A stretch of 64,000 bases of DNA from Nitrobacter vulgaris (GCF_031453995.1 NZ_JAVDPZ010000025.1:1-64000); one strand, 5' to 3'. Counted from the first letter of the stretch, positions 44,614-53,775 are shown. Numbers and translations: made by a program. Notes: generated by a model not told the origin, from the letters alone.

Positions 44614-45311
44614 TTGCAACGCCATAACGTAGTGATTCCAACGGACGATGGTGGAGTCGAAATTTATCTCTCAAGGAATGGCTAAGACGGCATCCTGAGG
44701 AGATTCCTGCCGGCTTCGATCCTCGTTCCAGCACCTCGCATCAACTAAGAAGTGCCTTGAAGCGATCGGGGTGGAGTATGCAAGAAACTCCAACGGAGAT
44801 TAGATTAATTCGGCCGGGCGCACCTATAACATCGGATTTTGTCGAAGAAATTCTTGGCTCGGGTAGCAGTGTTGAGAACGATGATGGCGATACCGACCCA
44901 TTTTTTTCGCTAGAGTATCAGCTACGAGACTTTCTGGCGTCTAATATCGGTACAATAAAAATAGAGGATAGTCGTTTGCGACTATACGAAGACGCTACTG
45001 GTCGTGGAGGCGTCGAGTTTCCTTCTGGGGTCGGCCCCATCGATATCTTAGCTGTGGATCAACGTGGTGCATTTTTTGTTTTTGAGCTAAAGAGAGCACA
45101 CAGTCCGGACAAAGCAATTGGCCAAGTTGCGAGGTATATGGGCTGGCTTAAGCAAACTATCGCCAAGGATAAGCCGGTAAAAGGCGTGATAGTGGCTAAA
45201 TCGATAAGTGAAAATTTGCGGTATGCCGCCTCAATCGTTCCGCAGGTGCATTTATTTGAGTATCAGGTCGCCTTTAGTTTGCGATCGGCGCATGAAATTT
45301 CCGTCCCGTAG
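44614..45311 (+). pseudogene. PD-(D/E)XK-type nuclease gene (NucS/DUF91-like), probably frameshifted near its start
   Basis: The main frame has the restriction-endonuclease core PIDILAVDQRGAFFVFELKRA, with Asp and ExK catalytic residues, followed by DKAIGQVARYMGW, as in NucS/DUF91-like proteins. Coding-like sequence (WWSRNLSLKEWLRRHPEEIP, then TSHQLRSALKRSGW) extends upstream of ATG 44778 but has no start. One frame over, a TTG at 44614 behind AGGAG opens QRHNVVIPTDDG, which fits in front. A small deletion near 44650 would explain the break. Translation from ATG 44778 would give 177 residues keeping the nuclease core. The gene is visibly AT-richer than its neighbours, suggesting transfer. Confidence 0.55.
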
Positions 45312-45390
45312 GGTCTACAACGCCGCGTGAACCTCCTCGCGATTCATGCGACAAATGCGGGGATTGTCAGTATCGCGAGGGAAGAGAATC

Positions 45391-46326
45391 ATGACGCCGT
45401 TTCGGGCGATTGCCCTGTTGTCCGCCGCAGCCTTCGGCATGTCCCTCGCGTCCGCCGCCGCTCAAGACAAGACGTCTCCCTCCCCACTCGTCGAAAAGCT
45501 CAACGCCTATGTCGGCTGCATCAACCGCCTCTCGGAGAGGTCGTATGAGTCGCGCAACCGTTACTTCTCATGGGCGAAGAAGACCGGGCCGACCGGCAAG
45601 GAGCGGATCATCTACGGCACCTACACCATCTACGACACGACGGATTGCAAGAAGAATGTCGAGAAGGCCAACGCGGCGGAGCCGCACGATGCCGAACTCG
45701 AATCTGCTGCTTCCGCTTACGCCGAAGCCGTCGGCAAGCTCGAACCGCTGTTGAAGGAGGCCGACGAGTATTACGAGCAGGAGAACTACAAGGACGACAA
45801 GATGGCCAAGGGCAAGGAGATGCATCCGCGCCTTGTCGCAGCGTGGGACGCATTCGCGAGCGCCGACAAAAAGCTGCGCGCCGGTGTCGAGGCCATCAAA
45901 GACAAGCAGGCGGCGGAACAGCTCGCCGCGATCGAAGCGAAGGAAGGCCGCAAAACGCACTATTACGTCGAGGCGCTGATGGTCCAGGCCAAGCGCCTGT
46001 TGCGCGTGGAAAACACCGACAAGCCCGACATCGCCGCGATCACGCAGGCACTGACCGAGTATGAGACCACGGTGAAAGCAGCCGAAGAAGCATCGGGCAA
46101 GGACGGCGATGCGAAACTCGGCTCGTTCTTCGTCAGCAGCGCCAAATCATATCTGACCTCGGCGAAGCAACTGATGCGCCGCATCCGTGACAAGGTGCCC
46201 TACAGTCAGGGCGACCGCATGATGCTCGGTGGCGGTGGCGGCTGGATGGTCGAGGGCTCACCACCGCGGCTGCTCCGCGATTACAACCAGTTGATCGAGG
46301 GTTATAACCGCGGCGCTCATATTTAG
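45391..46326 (+). CDS. DUF3829 family secreted protein (YiiG-like)
   Basis: The 311-residue product has a signal peptide (MTPFRAIALLSAAAFGMSLASAAA) and a long helical mature part with DUF3829 features (VEKLNAYVGCINRLSERSYESRNRYFSWA, then YYVEALMVQAKRLLR). It ends in a Gly-rich patch and RDYNQLIEGYNRG. It is probably periplasmic or lipoprotein-like, function unknown. ATG 45391 follows GAGGGAAGAGAATC. Monocistronic. Confidence 0.78.
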   Translation: MTPFRAIALLSAAAFGMSLASAAAQDKTSPSPLVEKLNAYVGCINRLSERSYESRNRYFSWAKKTGPTGKERIIYGTYTIYDTTDCKKNVEKANAAEPHDAELESAASAYAEAVGKLEPLLKEADEYYEQENYKDDKMAKGKEMHPRLVAAWDAFASADKKLRAGVEAIKDKQAAEQLAAIEAKEGRKTHYYVEALMVQAKRLLRVENTDKPDIAAITQALTEYETTVKAAEEASGKDGDAKLGSFFVSSAKSYLTSAKQLMRRIRDKVPYSQGDRMMLGGGGGWMVEGSPPRLLRDYNQLIEGYNRGAHI

Positions 46327-46353
46327 CGCGGGCTCGCTGCGCGAGCGGGACCA

Positions 46354-46788
46354 CTACTTCATAGAGATCGCAAGGCCGGAGAGATCGGCGTTGGCCATCA
46401 GGCCGACCTGACGGCCGGAAAGCTCCAGCACCGCGCCCTTCTGGTTGCTCAACACGATGGCGCGGGCGCCGCCGCCGATCGCCAGTCCCGCGCCCGCCGC
46501 GCCGTAAACGCCGGCGACATCGGACGGCCGGCTGATGCGGCTGACCTGGCCGCGCAGCACGGTCTTCGATCCGCCGAACACCAGGCCATAATCCAATCCG
46601 CCGACCGAAAGCGGATATCGCCGTCCGTGGAAGGTGAGCGTACCGCCGCCGGCGGAGGCGCCGATGATCCAGCCGCCCTTGTAGATGGTCAGCGTCACCG
46701 TGCCGCTGTCAGCGCTGGCAGAAGAGGACAGGCCGAAGCACACGGCCAGCGCGAGCAAGGCGGCGCGAAACAGCGACGATGACGACAT
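46354..46788 (-). CDS. Secreted protein, possibly EipA/DUF1134-like (144 aa)
   Basis: The product has a signal peptide (MSSSSLFRAALLALAVCFGLSSSASA) and a Gly-rich beta-structured mature part: GGWIIGASAGGGTLTFHGRRYPLSVGG, DVAGVYGAAGAGLAIGGGARAIVLSNQKGAVLELSGRQVGLMANADLSGLAI. The pattern recalls EipA-type envelope integrity proteins, but I am not certain. TCAGGAGACTTCCGC precedes ATG 46788. Confidence 0.6.
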   Translation of the reverse strand: MSSSSLFRAALLALAVCFGLSSSASADSGTVTLTIYKGGWIIGASAGGGTLTFHGRRYPLSVGGLDYGLVFGGSKTVLRGQVSRISRPSDVAGVYGAAGAGLAIGGGARAIVLSNQKGAVLELSGRQVGLMANADLSGLAISMK

Positions 46789-47184
46789 GCGGAAGTCTCC
46801 TGAGCGTGAGAAGGCGGGAGGCGATTCGGAACTGTCGCAAGCGTAAGAGGCAGTCGAGGCGGGTGCAATCCTGCACGTCGCTCGCAGCAGGAACTGATCC
46901 GTTCGCGGGCCAACCGAGCGAATCGGCTCCGTCCCCGCTGAGCACGTCGCAATCGGCAATTGCGACGGCAGGAAACACACTTCGCGTTAGCATCGCTTCA
47001 GACTTAACATTCAACTGTTACGCGCATTTTGGCGCAGGATCGGTAGTTTTCCCGTTGTTTTATGAGGAATTCCGACGAATGCAGGATTGTTAATGTTCTG
47101 GTAACCATATCATAACAGCCTTGTCGCCGGGATGGGGGTCTCAATCCGCCGGCTGGACGCCAGCCGCACTTCGGGGAGGGACCG

Positions 47185-47439
47185 ATGAACCAGGAATTCC
47201 AGATCAAAGACCAGTGTTCGATACAGGATCAGGCTGCGCTCACGCCAGACGCAGTGGTTCCGCTGCTGGTCGGCTCCACGGTCGACGAAATCGAACGGGA
47301 GCTCGTGCTACAAACGCTGGCACGTTGCGACGGCAACCGCACCCGCGCAGCAAGAGTACTGGGCGTATCGGTACGTACGCTGCGCAACAAGATTCGGCAG
47401 TACACGACCATGGGACTCGACGTGCCCGATCACGGCTAA
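47185..47439 (+). CDS. Fis-type helix-turn-helix protein (84 aa)
   Basis: The C-terminal half is a Fis/NtrC-like DNA-binding domain: EIERELVLQTLARCDGNRTRAARVLGVSVRTLRNKIRQY (about residues 35-73). There is no AAA+ or receiver domain, so it is a stand-alone DNA-binding protein similar in its tail to FlbD or NtrC. GGGGAGGGACCG precedes the ATG. A flagellar or nucleoid-type role can be imagined but has no local support. Confidence 0.82.
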   Translation: MNQEFQIKDQCSIQDQAALTPDAVVPLLVGSTVDEIERELVLQTLARCDGNRTRAARVLGVSVRTLRNKIRQYTTMGLDVPDHG

Positions 47440-47598
47440 CCTTGGCGGAATGATAGACGCGTCCGATTGCGAACGCCGCATCAAATCGGACTTTCGAGAC
47501 ACACCGGCTTGCCGTTGCGCGCGCCCCCTCCTATGAACGAAACATCACGTTCCGTCTCGCGCACGCTCAGCCTGCGCTTCGACCAGGCGCCTTTTTTC

Positions 47599-49692
47599 AT
47601 GACATCGACACCGACACCTCCGAAAGCCAACCGCCGCTCACATAGCTATACGCACCACGGCATCGCCCTGACGGATGACTACGCCTGGCTGAAAGATGCG
47701 AACTGGCAGCAGGTGCTTCGCGAACCTTCGTTGCTTGTGCCGGAGATCCGCGCCCACCTCGAGGCTGAGAATGCCTATTCGAACGCCGTGCTGGCGCAGA
47801 CCGAGCCGTTGCAAAAGCAACTCGTCGCCGAAATGCGCGGCCGCATCAAAGAGGACGATTCCACTGTCCCCTCCCCCGACGGGCCATTTGCCTATTTCAC
47901 AAAATACCGGGAGGGCGGCCAGCACCGGATGATCGGCCGGCAGCCGCGCCACGGCGGCGACGCCCGTTTTCTTATCGATGGCGATGCGCTTGCAGAAAAC
48001 AAAAAATTTTTTCAGCTTGGCGAAGCCCGTCATTCTCCGGATCATCGCCTGGAAGCGTGGAGCGCCGACGATCGCGGCTCGGAATATTTTACGATCCGTA
48101 TCCGCGACTGGGACAGCGGCGCCGATCTCGCCGATGTCATCGAGGAAACTGACGGCGGCGTGGTATGGAGCACGGACTCACGCGCGTTCTATTACGTCAA
48201 GCTCGACGACAACCATCGTCCGATGCAGGTCTACCGCCACCAGCTCGGGACACCGCAATCCGATGACGTGCTGATTTACGAAGAACAGGACATCGGCTGG
48301 TTCACGCATATTCATGAGAGCACGAGCGGCCGCTTCTGCGTGATCGCCGGCGGCGATCATGAAACGTCCGAACAGCGGTTGATCGATCTCGCCGCGCCCG
48401 AGGCCACACCGCGCGTGATCGCAGTGCGCGAGGTCGGCGTGCAGTATTCCGTCGCCGATCGCAACGACGAACTGTTCATCCTCACAAACGCCGACGGCGC
48501 GATTGACTTCAAGATCATGACCGCGCCGCTCTCAGAGCCGGACCGCGCGAACTGGCGCGACCTGATCCCGTATTGTCCCGGAACCTATGTGCTCGATCTC
48601 GAACTTTATTCCGGCCACATGGTCCGGCTCGAGCGCGCCAGCGCGTTGCCGTCGATCGTCGTCCGCGATCTCGCGACCGGAAATGAGCACGCAATCGCCT
48701 TCGACGAGGCTGCCTATTCGCTCGATACCCATGGCGGCTACGAGTTCGACACCACAACCTTGCGCTTCAGCTATTCGTCGATGACGACGCCTTCCGAGGT
48801 GTTCGATTACGACATGGCGAGCCGCTCGCGAACCTTACGCAAGCGCCAGGAGATTCCGTCAGGGCACGATCCAGCGGACTATGTCACCACCCGCATCATG
48901 GCCAAGGCGAACGATGGCGCCGAAGTGCCGGTCTCGATCCTGCATCGCAAGGATTTCGCGCAGGATGGCCGCGCGCCGCTACTGCTCTACGGCTACGGCT
49001 CCTATGGTCACGCCATGCCCGCTTCGTTCTCGGCCAACCGGCTGTCGCTGGTTGACCGCGGTTTCGTCTATGCCATCGCGCACATCCGCGGCGGCGCGGA
49101 CAAGGGCTGGGGCTGGTATCTCGACGGCAAGCGCGAGAAGAAAACCAACAGCTTCGACGATTTCGCCGCCTGTGCTCGCGCGGTGATCGCGGCGAACTAT
49201 ACGTCAGCCAAAAACATCGTCGGCCACGGCGGCAGCGCCGGGGGCATGCTGATGGGCGCGGTCGCCAACCGCGCAGGCGAGTTGTTCGCCGGCCTCGTCG
49301 CGGAAGTGCCGTTCGTCGACGTGCTCAACACCATGCTCGACGACACGCTGCCGCTGACCCCGCCGGAATGGCCGGAATGGGGCAACCCCATCGTGAGCGA
49401 GAAAGATTTCCGCACGATCCTGTCCTATTCGCCTTACGAGAACGTCGCGGCGAAGGACTATCCGGCGATTCTCGCTATGGGCGGGCTGACCGATCCGCGC
49501 GTCACCTATTGGGAGCCGGCGAAATGGATCGCAAGGTTGCGCGCCACCATGACCTCAGGCGGGCCTGTTCTGTTGCGAACTAACATGGGCGCGGGACATG
49601 GCGGCGCATCCGGCCGCTTTAACCGGCTCGACGAGATCGCCCTCGCCTACGCCTTCGCTCTGTGGGCGGTGAAGCACGATCCGGCTGGCTAG
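47599..49692 (+). CDS. ptrB: Oligopeptidase B (S9 family serine peptidase)
   Basis: The enzyme cleaves short peptides after Lys or Arg in the cytoplasm. The 697-residue product has the N-terminal beta-propeller (about 70-410) and the alpha/beta hydrolase domain. The nucleophile Ser lies in GHGGSAGGMLMGAVANR, Asp in the GGLTDPRVTYWEPAKW region, and His in GAGHGGASGRF. PSFSANRLSLVDRGFVYAIAHIRGGADKGWGWY is typical. I chose ATG 47599 because the frame upstream lacks similarity. Confidence 0.92.
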   Translation: MTSTPTPPKANRRSHSYTHHGIALTDDYAWLKDANWQQVLREPSLLVPEIRAHLEAENAYSNAVLAQTEPLQKQLVAEMRGRIKEDDSTVPSPDGPFAYFTKYREGGQHRMIGRQPRHGGDARFLIDGDALAENKKFFQLGEARHSPDHRLEAWSADDRGSEYFTIRIRDWDSGADLADVIEETDGGVVWSTDSRAFYYVKLDDNHRPMQVYRHQLGTPQSDDVLIYEEQDIGWFTHIHESTSGRFCVIAGGDHETSEQRLIDLAAPEATPRVIAVREVGVQYSVADRNDELFILTNADGAIDFKIMTAPLSEPDRANWRDLIPYCPGTYVLDLELYSGHMVRLERASALPSIVVRDLATGNEHAIAFDEAAYSLDTHGGYEFDTTTLRFSYSSMTTPSEVFDYDMASRSRTLRKRQEIPSGHDPADYVTTRIMAKANDGAEVPVSILHRKDFAQDGRAPLLLYGYGSYGHAMPASFSANRLSLVDRGFVYAIAHIRGGADKGWGWYLDGKREKKTNSFDDFAACARAVIAANYTSAKNIVGHGGSAGGMLMGAVANRAGELFAGLVAEVPFVDVLNTMLDDTLPLTPPEWPEWGNPIVSEKDFRTILSYSPYENVAAKDYPAILAMGGLTDPRVTYWEPAKWIARLRATMTSGGPVLLRTNMGAGHGGASGRFNRLDEIALAYAFALWAVKHDPAG

Positions 49693-49806
49693 CTAACGAG
49701 AGCTATTGTCTGGGAACCTCTTCGCGTGAGGAACGCCTCGATCAGAATCGTAAAGGTCCGCTTCAAGATCCCTCAAGCGGAAAAGCTCTTGCGCATCCAT
49801 AGAAAT

Positions 49807-49841
49807 GCAAAAAGCCGGCGCGCAACGACGCCGACTTTTGC
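49807..49841 (-). terminator. Terminator of bfr
   Basis: On the minus strand GCAAAAGTCGGCG pairs with CGCCGGCTTTTTGC around an eight-base loop, ending in a T run. It lies 20 bases past the bfr stop. Confidence 0.7.
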
Positions 49842-49861
49842 GATGGAGAACCGAATGAGGA

Positions 49862-50344
49862 TCAGTCGTGATCCATTTCGCCGATGTGCTTCTGCGAATA
49901 GAGCTCGACGCCGATCTTCTTGATGAGATCGATCTGGGTTTCGAGGAAGTCGATATGGCTTTCCTCGTCCTTCATCAGCTTCTCGAAGATGTCGCGGGTG
50001 ACGTAGTCCTTCACCGCGTGGCAATGCGTCGCCGCCTCTTCGTAGAGAGCACGGGCCGAATACTCCGCCTTGAGATCGCAATCCATCACCTCGCCGACGT
50101 TCTGGCCGATGTGCAGGGGATCAAGCACCTGCATGTTCGGGAAGCCGTCGAGGAAGATGATGCGGTCGATCAACTTGTCGGCATGCTCCATTTCCTCGAT
50201 GGACTCCGCGCGCCATTTTTTCGCGAGATCCTTGATGCCCCAGTTATCCAGCAGCCGGTAATGCAACCAATACTGGTTGACCGCCGTTAGTTCGTGGCGG
50301 AGCGCTTTGTTCAGGTAGTCGATAACCTTCGGGTCGCCCTTCAT
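49862..50344 (-). CDS. bfr: Bacterioferritin
   Basis: This 24-subunit heme-containing ferritin oxidises and stores iron. The 160-residue product shows ferroxidase ligands in HELTAVNQYWLHYRLL (Glu18), ESIEEMEHADKLIDRI (Glu51, His54) and KDEESHIDFLETQ (Glu127, His130), and the heme-ligand Met52 within EEMEH. A perfect Irr-type palindrome lies 62 bases upstream of the start (50406-50424), and bfd lies just beyond it on the same strand. Confidence 0.96.
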   Translation of the reverse strand: MKGDPKVIDYLNKALRHELTAVNQYWLHYRLLDNWGIKDLAKKWRAESIEEMEHADKLIDRIIFLDGFPNMQVLDPLHIGQNVGEVMDCDLKAEYSARALYEEAATHCHAVKDYVTRDIFEKLMKDEESHIDFLETQIDLIKKIGVELYSQKHIGEMDHD

Positions 50345-50405
50345 GAAGCAGCTCCTGTTGTCTGTGCCTTAAGGCCGGCGGCCGACTATCGCCGGCTTTC
50401 ACCTG

Positions 50406-50424
50406 ATTTAGAATAATTCTAAAT
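50406..50424 (-). promoter_or_regulatory. Iron control element (Irr box) upstream of bfr
   Basis: ATTTAGAATAATTCTAAAT is a perfect 19-base palindrome matching the TTTAGAAnnnTTCTAAA consensus known for Irr in Rhizobiales. It lies between the end of bfd and the start of bfr, in promoter position for bfr. Confidence 0.85.
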
Positions 50425-50490
50425 GAGATTCGGCCGCGCGACAACCCCCAAAAATGCTGGGCTGCTATCCAAATGCCGCTATCCAGAAGG

Positions 50491-50748
50491 TCAAAGAGTG
50501 ATTTCGGTGTGAGTTTGTTTGGCTTCTGCTTCCATCGCAGAGTGGGGACACCCGTCGCAACATCGCCGGGCGCAGGCGCCGAGCGCTTCCTTGATGATGG
50601 TCCTGATCGTCCGGGCACACCGTCCGCATTCCGCGCTGCATCCGAGACATCCGTAAACCTGCTTCGGCGAGCGACGCAGGTCGTCTGTTCCCGTCACGGC
50701 TGAGCGGACGTCTTGATCGGTTAGTACGTTACAAGAACACACAATCAT
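50491..50748 (-). CDS. bfd: Bacterioferritin-associated ferredoxin Bfd
   Basis: Bfd carries a [2Fe-2S] cluster and passes electrons to Bfr to release stored iron. The 85-residue product shows the family ligands: CSC at residues 4-6 (MIVCSCNVLTDQDVR) and CLGCSAECGRC in the middle. The C-terminal tail holds further Cys (ARRCCDGCPH), which are unusual extras. It precedes bfr on the same strand with 146 bases between, the Irr box lying in that gap. Start ATG 50748. Confidence 0.88.
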   Translation of the reverse strand: MIVCSCNVLTDQDVRSAVTGTDDLRRSPKQVYGCLGCSAECGRCARTIRTIIKEALGACARRCCDGCPHSAMEAEAKQTHTEITL

Positions 50749-51036
50749 GAAACGGTACCCAATTGCCACACGCGAACGGGCCGATATTGTTGGACCGCCT
50801 CGCGAAACGCAAAGGGAAAACCCGCTATTTCAAACTATTCCAAGTTGCCCGAAAAGCCGCCGCGGGCGGCAGCTCCGGAATTACCATAACATATTGATAT
50901 TCATCATTTAATCGTCACACTTGGGTCCGTATCGTGGCGGGATTCAGTTACTTCGTTCATTGATCGTTCAAACCGGCTGTGGGAATCTTCGTTCGACAGA
51001 CGCACTGCGGTATCGATTGATGAGAAAGGTGAAGCC

Positions 51037-51351
51037 ATGAAAAGAACATTGGTGGCATTGGCGACGATTGCCATGGTCGCAGCGGTGGCCGCACCTCAAG
51101 CAGCCAAGGCCGGCGGCGGCGGCATCGCGGCAGGGGTCGCCGGCGGACTGATCGGCGGCGCGATCGTCGGCGGAGCGCTGGCCGGTCCGGGATATTATGG
51201 CCCCGGTTATTATGGCGGCCCGGGATACTATGGACCCGGCTACGGCTATTACGGTCCGGGATATGTCGCAACCCCCGGCTGCTATTGGCAAAGGCAGCGT
51301 TTTTGGGATGGCTACGGTTGGCGGCTCCGGAATGTTCGGGTGTGCGGCTGA
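51037..51351 (+). CDS. Secreted Gly/Tyr-rich protein, tandem paralog 1 (104 aa)
   Basis: The product has a signal peptide (MKRTLVALATIAMVAAVAAPQAAKA), a glycine-zipper segment (GGGIAAGVAGGLIGGAIVGGALAG) and GPGYYGPGYY-type repeats (about 50-80). It ends in a short C-terminal motif, CYWQRQRFWDGYGWRLRNVRVC, with two Cys that may form a disulfide. It shares signal, zipper and C-terminal motif with the gene at 51552. Outer-membrane or surface location is likely; function unknown. Confidence 0.72.
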   Translation: MKRTLVALATIAMVAAVAAPQAAKAGGGGIAAGVAGGLIGGAIVGGALAGPGYYGPGYYGGPGYYGPGYGYYGPGYVATPGCYWQRQRFWDGYGWRLRNVRVCG

Positions 51352-51551
51352 TCCCATCTGATGAACGGCTCCGGTTCATATTATTGGTGTTTTTCCGGAA
51401 TGCCGCGCGCGATAACCTGAAAAAGCCGCTTTTTCCAGCGACCGACCTGCGAAGGTTGACCGGGTGAAACAGCCGGCTTGAACCACGGCATTGCGAGTAA
51501 CCTTGAACCCTGCGCCGACCGCGGCGCGACCCCCCAGGAGAGATTCGAAAG

Positions 51552-51854
51552 ATGAAGAAAACAGTTTTTGCCATTCTCGCGGCTGTCACGGTTGCGGCCG
51601 GTTCAGTAGCGACGGCTCCGCAGGCAGAGGCTCGCGATGGGGGAGCGGTGGCAGCCGGCGTGCTCGGCGGTCTGGCGGCCGGCGCCATTATCGGCGGCGC
51701 AATTGCGAACAGTCCTCCGGCCTACGCCGCACCGGCTCCAGTCTACGCCGCGCCTCCACCGGCCTATGTGGACGGGCCGCCGTGCCAAATGGTGCGGGAG
51801 AGGTTCTGGGACGGATATGGCTGGCGTTTCCGTCGCGTCCAGGTGTGCGACTGA
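51552..51854 (+). CDS. Secreted Gly/Ala/Pro-rich protein, tandem paralog 2 (100 aa)
   Basis: The layout matches the gene at 51037: signal peptide (MKKTVFAILAAVTVAAGSVATAPQAEA), glycine zipper (GGAVAAGVLGGLAAGAIIGG), a Pro/Ala/Tyr linker and the C-terminal motif RERFWDGYGWRFRRVQVC. The Tyr-Gly repeats of paralog 1 are replaced by APAP/YAAPP units. AGGAGAGATTCGAAAG precedes the ATG. A terminator follows at 51882. Confidence 0.72.
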   Translation: MKKTVFAILAAVTVAAGSVATAPQAEARDGGAVAAGVLGGLAAGAIIGGAIANSPPAYAAPAPVYAAPPPAYVDGPPCQMVRERFWDGYGWRFRRVQVCD

Positions 51855-51881
51855 TCCGATTGTTCGGATAATCCGATCTGA

Positions 51882-51907
51882 GAAACCCGGCGGCGCGGCC
51901 GGGTTTC
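51882..51907. terminator. Bidirectional terminator
   Basis: GAAACCCGGC and GGCCGGGTTTC form a stem around a GC-rich loop between two convergent genes. Confidence 0.7.
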
Positions 51908-51926
51908 CGTTGGTGACGCGATGATT

Positions 51927-53186
51927 TCAGCGCGCCGCATTCATCGCGCGCAGCACCCCGTCACTGGGCCAGCAGTCCACCTTGAGGCCAGCGGACTTCT
52001 GATAAGCGCCGAGCGCCGCTCGCGTCAGCATCCCGGCCTTGCCGTCGATCTTGTCCTTGTACAAACCGAGCCGCGTCAAATGGCGCTGCATTGCCTCGAC
52101 GTCGCGGCTGCGTAGTTGCGTCGAGGCCGACCACGGTGTCGCAAAAGGCAACGGACTGGTCATGCGGTCGGCGAGATGGCCGACGAACAGGACATAGAGA
52201 TCGGAGAAATTGTATTCCTTGATGACGAAGTAGTTCGCCGTGGTCAGGAACGACGGGCCATGACTGCCCTCGGGTTGCAGCAACGACGCCGACTGTTCCC
52301 GCTCAACTGCGGTCAGCTTTTGTCCGCGCACTGGTAAGAACCCCTCGCGCAGCCATTTATCGATCGGCTTCCTCACCTCGGGCACGCCGTCCGTGCAATC
52401 GGCGTTCTCCGGTGCACGTACCTCGTAGGCCCAGCGCAGTCCCGGCTGCCAACCCTTGTTGACAAGTTGCTGCGCGGCCGAGGCCAGCGCATCGGGCACC
52501 GAGGACCAGATGTCGATGCGGCCGTCGCCATCAAAATCGACGCCATGCTTAGCAAGCTCGGACGGCAGGAACTGAGTCAGCCCGGTGGCCCCGCCCCACG
52601 ACGCGCGGAAATTCTTGCGCGAGACAGCACCGCGCTGCAGCAACAGCAGTCCTTCGATGAATTCGTTACGATACTGATCCTTGCGGCGGCCGACATAGGC
52701 CTGGGTCGCCAGCACGCGCATCGCATCATAAGGCAGGGTGTAGCGACCGTAATCGGTTTCCCGGCCCCAGATCGCAAGGATGATGGTGGCGGGTACGCCG
52801 AAACGCTTTTCGATCGCGTCCAACGTCGATTCGTTTTTCCGCATCAGCCGCCGCCCTTCAGCCGCCAGCCCCGCGATGCTGCTCTCCTTGAGATAATCCG
52901 CCGGCACCTGAACGAATTCCGCCTGCGACGGCGCACCGGTCGCGGGCCGACCGGGCAGGATGAGGTCAGGCAGCTTATAGTCAGGCTCGAGTCCGGCTGT
53001 GACGGAATCGAACGTCGCGCGCGAAACGCCTGCCTGCTGCGCCTCCGGCCAGACCGCGGCAAGGAAACGCGTGAAGCCGTCGTCCGCCGCGTGCACCGGC
53101 GACACGACAGATCCAAGAGTGAGCGCCAACAGGATCACGATCCCGAGCGACGACCATCGCGAAATGCCTGCGGCGGTCACCGCCAT
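51927..53186 (-). CDS. Lytic murein transglycosylase with peptidoglycan-binding domain (MltB family)
   Basis: The product of about 419 residues has a signal peptide (WSSLGIVILLALTLGSVVSPVHA) and an SLT_2 domain (about 35-325) with catalytic Glu in AIWGRETDYGRY and the signature TGLTQFLPSELAKHGVDFDGDGRIDIW. A C-terminal PG-binding-1 domain (about 355-415) reads RDVEAMQRHLTRLGLYKDKIDGKAGMLTRAALGAYQKSAGL. It is larger than the enzyme at 8683. ATG 53186 follows the stop of the UPF0114 gene by one base, so the two are coupled; the open frame upstream is antisense to nothing and not similar. Confidence 0.88.
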   Translation of the reverse strand: MAVTAAGISRWSSLGIVILLALTLGSVVSPVHAADDGFTRFLAAVWPEAQQAGVSRATFDSVTAGLEPDYKLPDLILPGRPATGAPSQAEFVQVPADYLKESSIAGLAAEGRRLMRKNESTLDAIEKRFGVPATIILAIWGRETDYGRYTLPYDAMRVLATQAYVGRRKDQYRNEFIEGLLLLQRGAVSRKNFRASWGGATGLTQFLPSELAKHGVDFDGDGRIDIWSSVPDALASAAQQLVNKGWQPGLRWAYEVRAPENADCTDGVPEVRKPIDKWLREGFLPVRGQKLTAVEREQSASLLQPEGSHGPSFLTTANYFVIKEYNFSDLYVLFVGHLADRMTSPLPFATPWSASTQLRSRDVEAMQRHLTRLGLYKDKIDGKAGMLTRAALGAYQKSAGLKVDCWPSDGVLRAMNAAR

Positions 53187-53187
53187 G

Positions 53188-53775
53188 CTAATGCCTCGCC
53201 TCGCCGTTCGATACATTCCCCTCATTCGCGATACGATCCGCAAGCGCAATGCCGATTGCCGAAAAAATGAACACGACGTGGATGATAGTCTGCCACATCA
53301 CGCCGGTTTGGGTATAGTTCACGGCGCGCTCGGTTCCAAGGTTTCCGGCCTCGATGAAGGTCCGCAAGAGATGGATCGACGAGATGCCGATGATCGCCAT
53401 CGCGAGCTTGATCTTGAGAACGCTCGCGTTGACATGGCCGAGCCACTCCGGCTCGTCGGGATGGCCTTCGAGATTGAGCCGCGACACGAAGGTCTCGTAG
53501 CCGCCGACGATGACCATCACCAGAAGATTCGAGATCATCACCACGTCGATGAGGCCAAGCACCACCAGCATGATCTGCTGTTCGGAAAAGTCGAAGGAGT
53601 GCCCGATGAGATGCCACAGTTCTTTCAGAAACAGGACGACATAAACCCCTTGGGCAATGATCAGGCCAATATAAAGCGGAAGCTGAAGCCAGCGCGAGGA
53701 AAAGATCAACATCGGCAGCGGGCGAAGGGCAGTGAAAGCAGCCTTCGGGGCCGGAGATTCAGGCATCGGGGACAT
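53188..53775 (-). CDS. UPF0114 (YqhA-like) membrane protein
   Basis: The 195-residue product has three to four transmembrane helices and the UPF0114 features SSRWLQLPLYIGLIIAQGVYVVLFLKELWHL, LGLIDVVMISNLLVMVIVGGYETFVSRL and MAIIGISSIHLLRTFIEAG. Function is unknown, although ion-channel-like roles have been suggested for relatives. It is the first gene of a two-gene operon with the MltB-type enzyme. ATG 53775 is chosen over the longer frame. Confidence 0.88.
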   Translation of the reverse strand: MSPMPESPAPKAAFTALRPLPMLIFSSRWLQLPLYIGLIIAQGVYVVLFLKELWHLIGHSFDFSEQQIMLVVLGLIDVVMISNLLVMVIVGGYETFVSRLNLEGHPDEPEWLGHVNASVLKIKLAMAIIGISSIHLLRTFIEAGNLGTERAVNYTQTGVMWQTIIHVVFIFSAIGIALADRIANEGNVSNGEARH

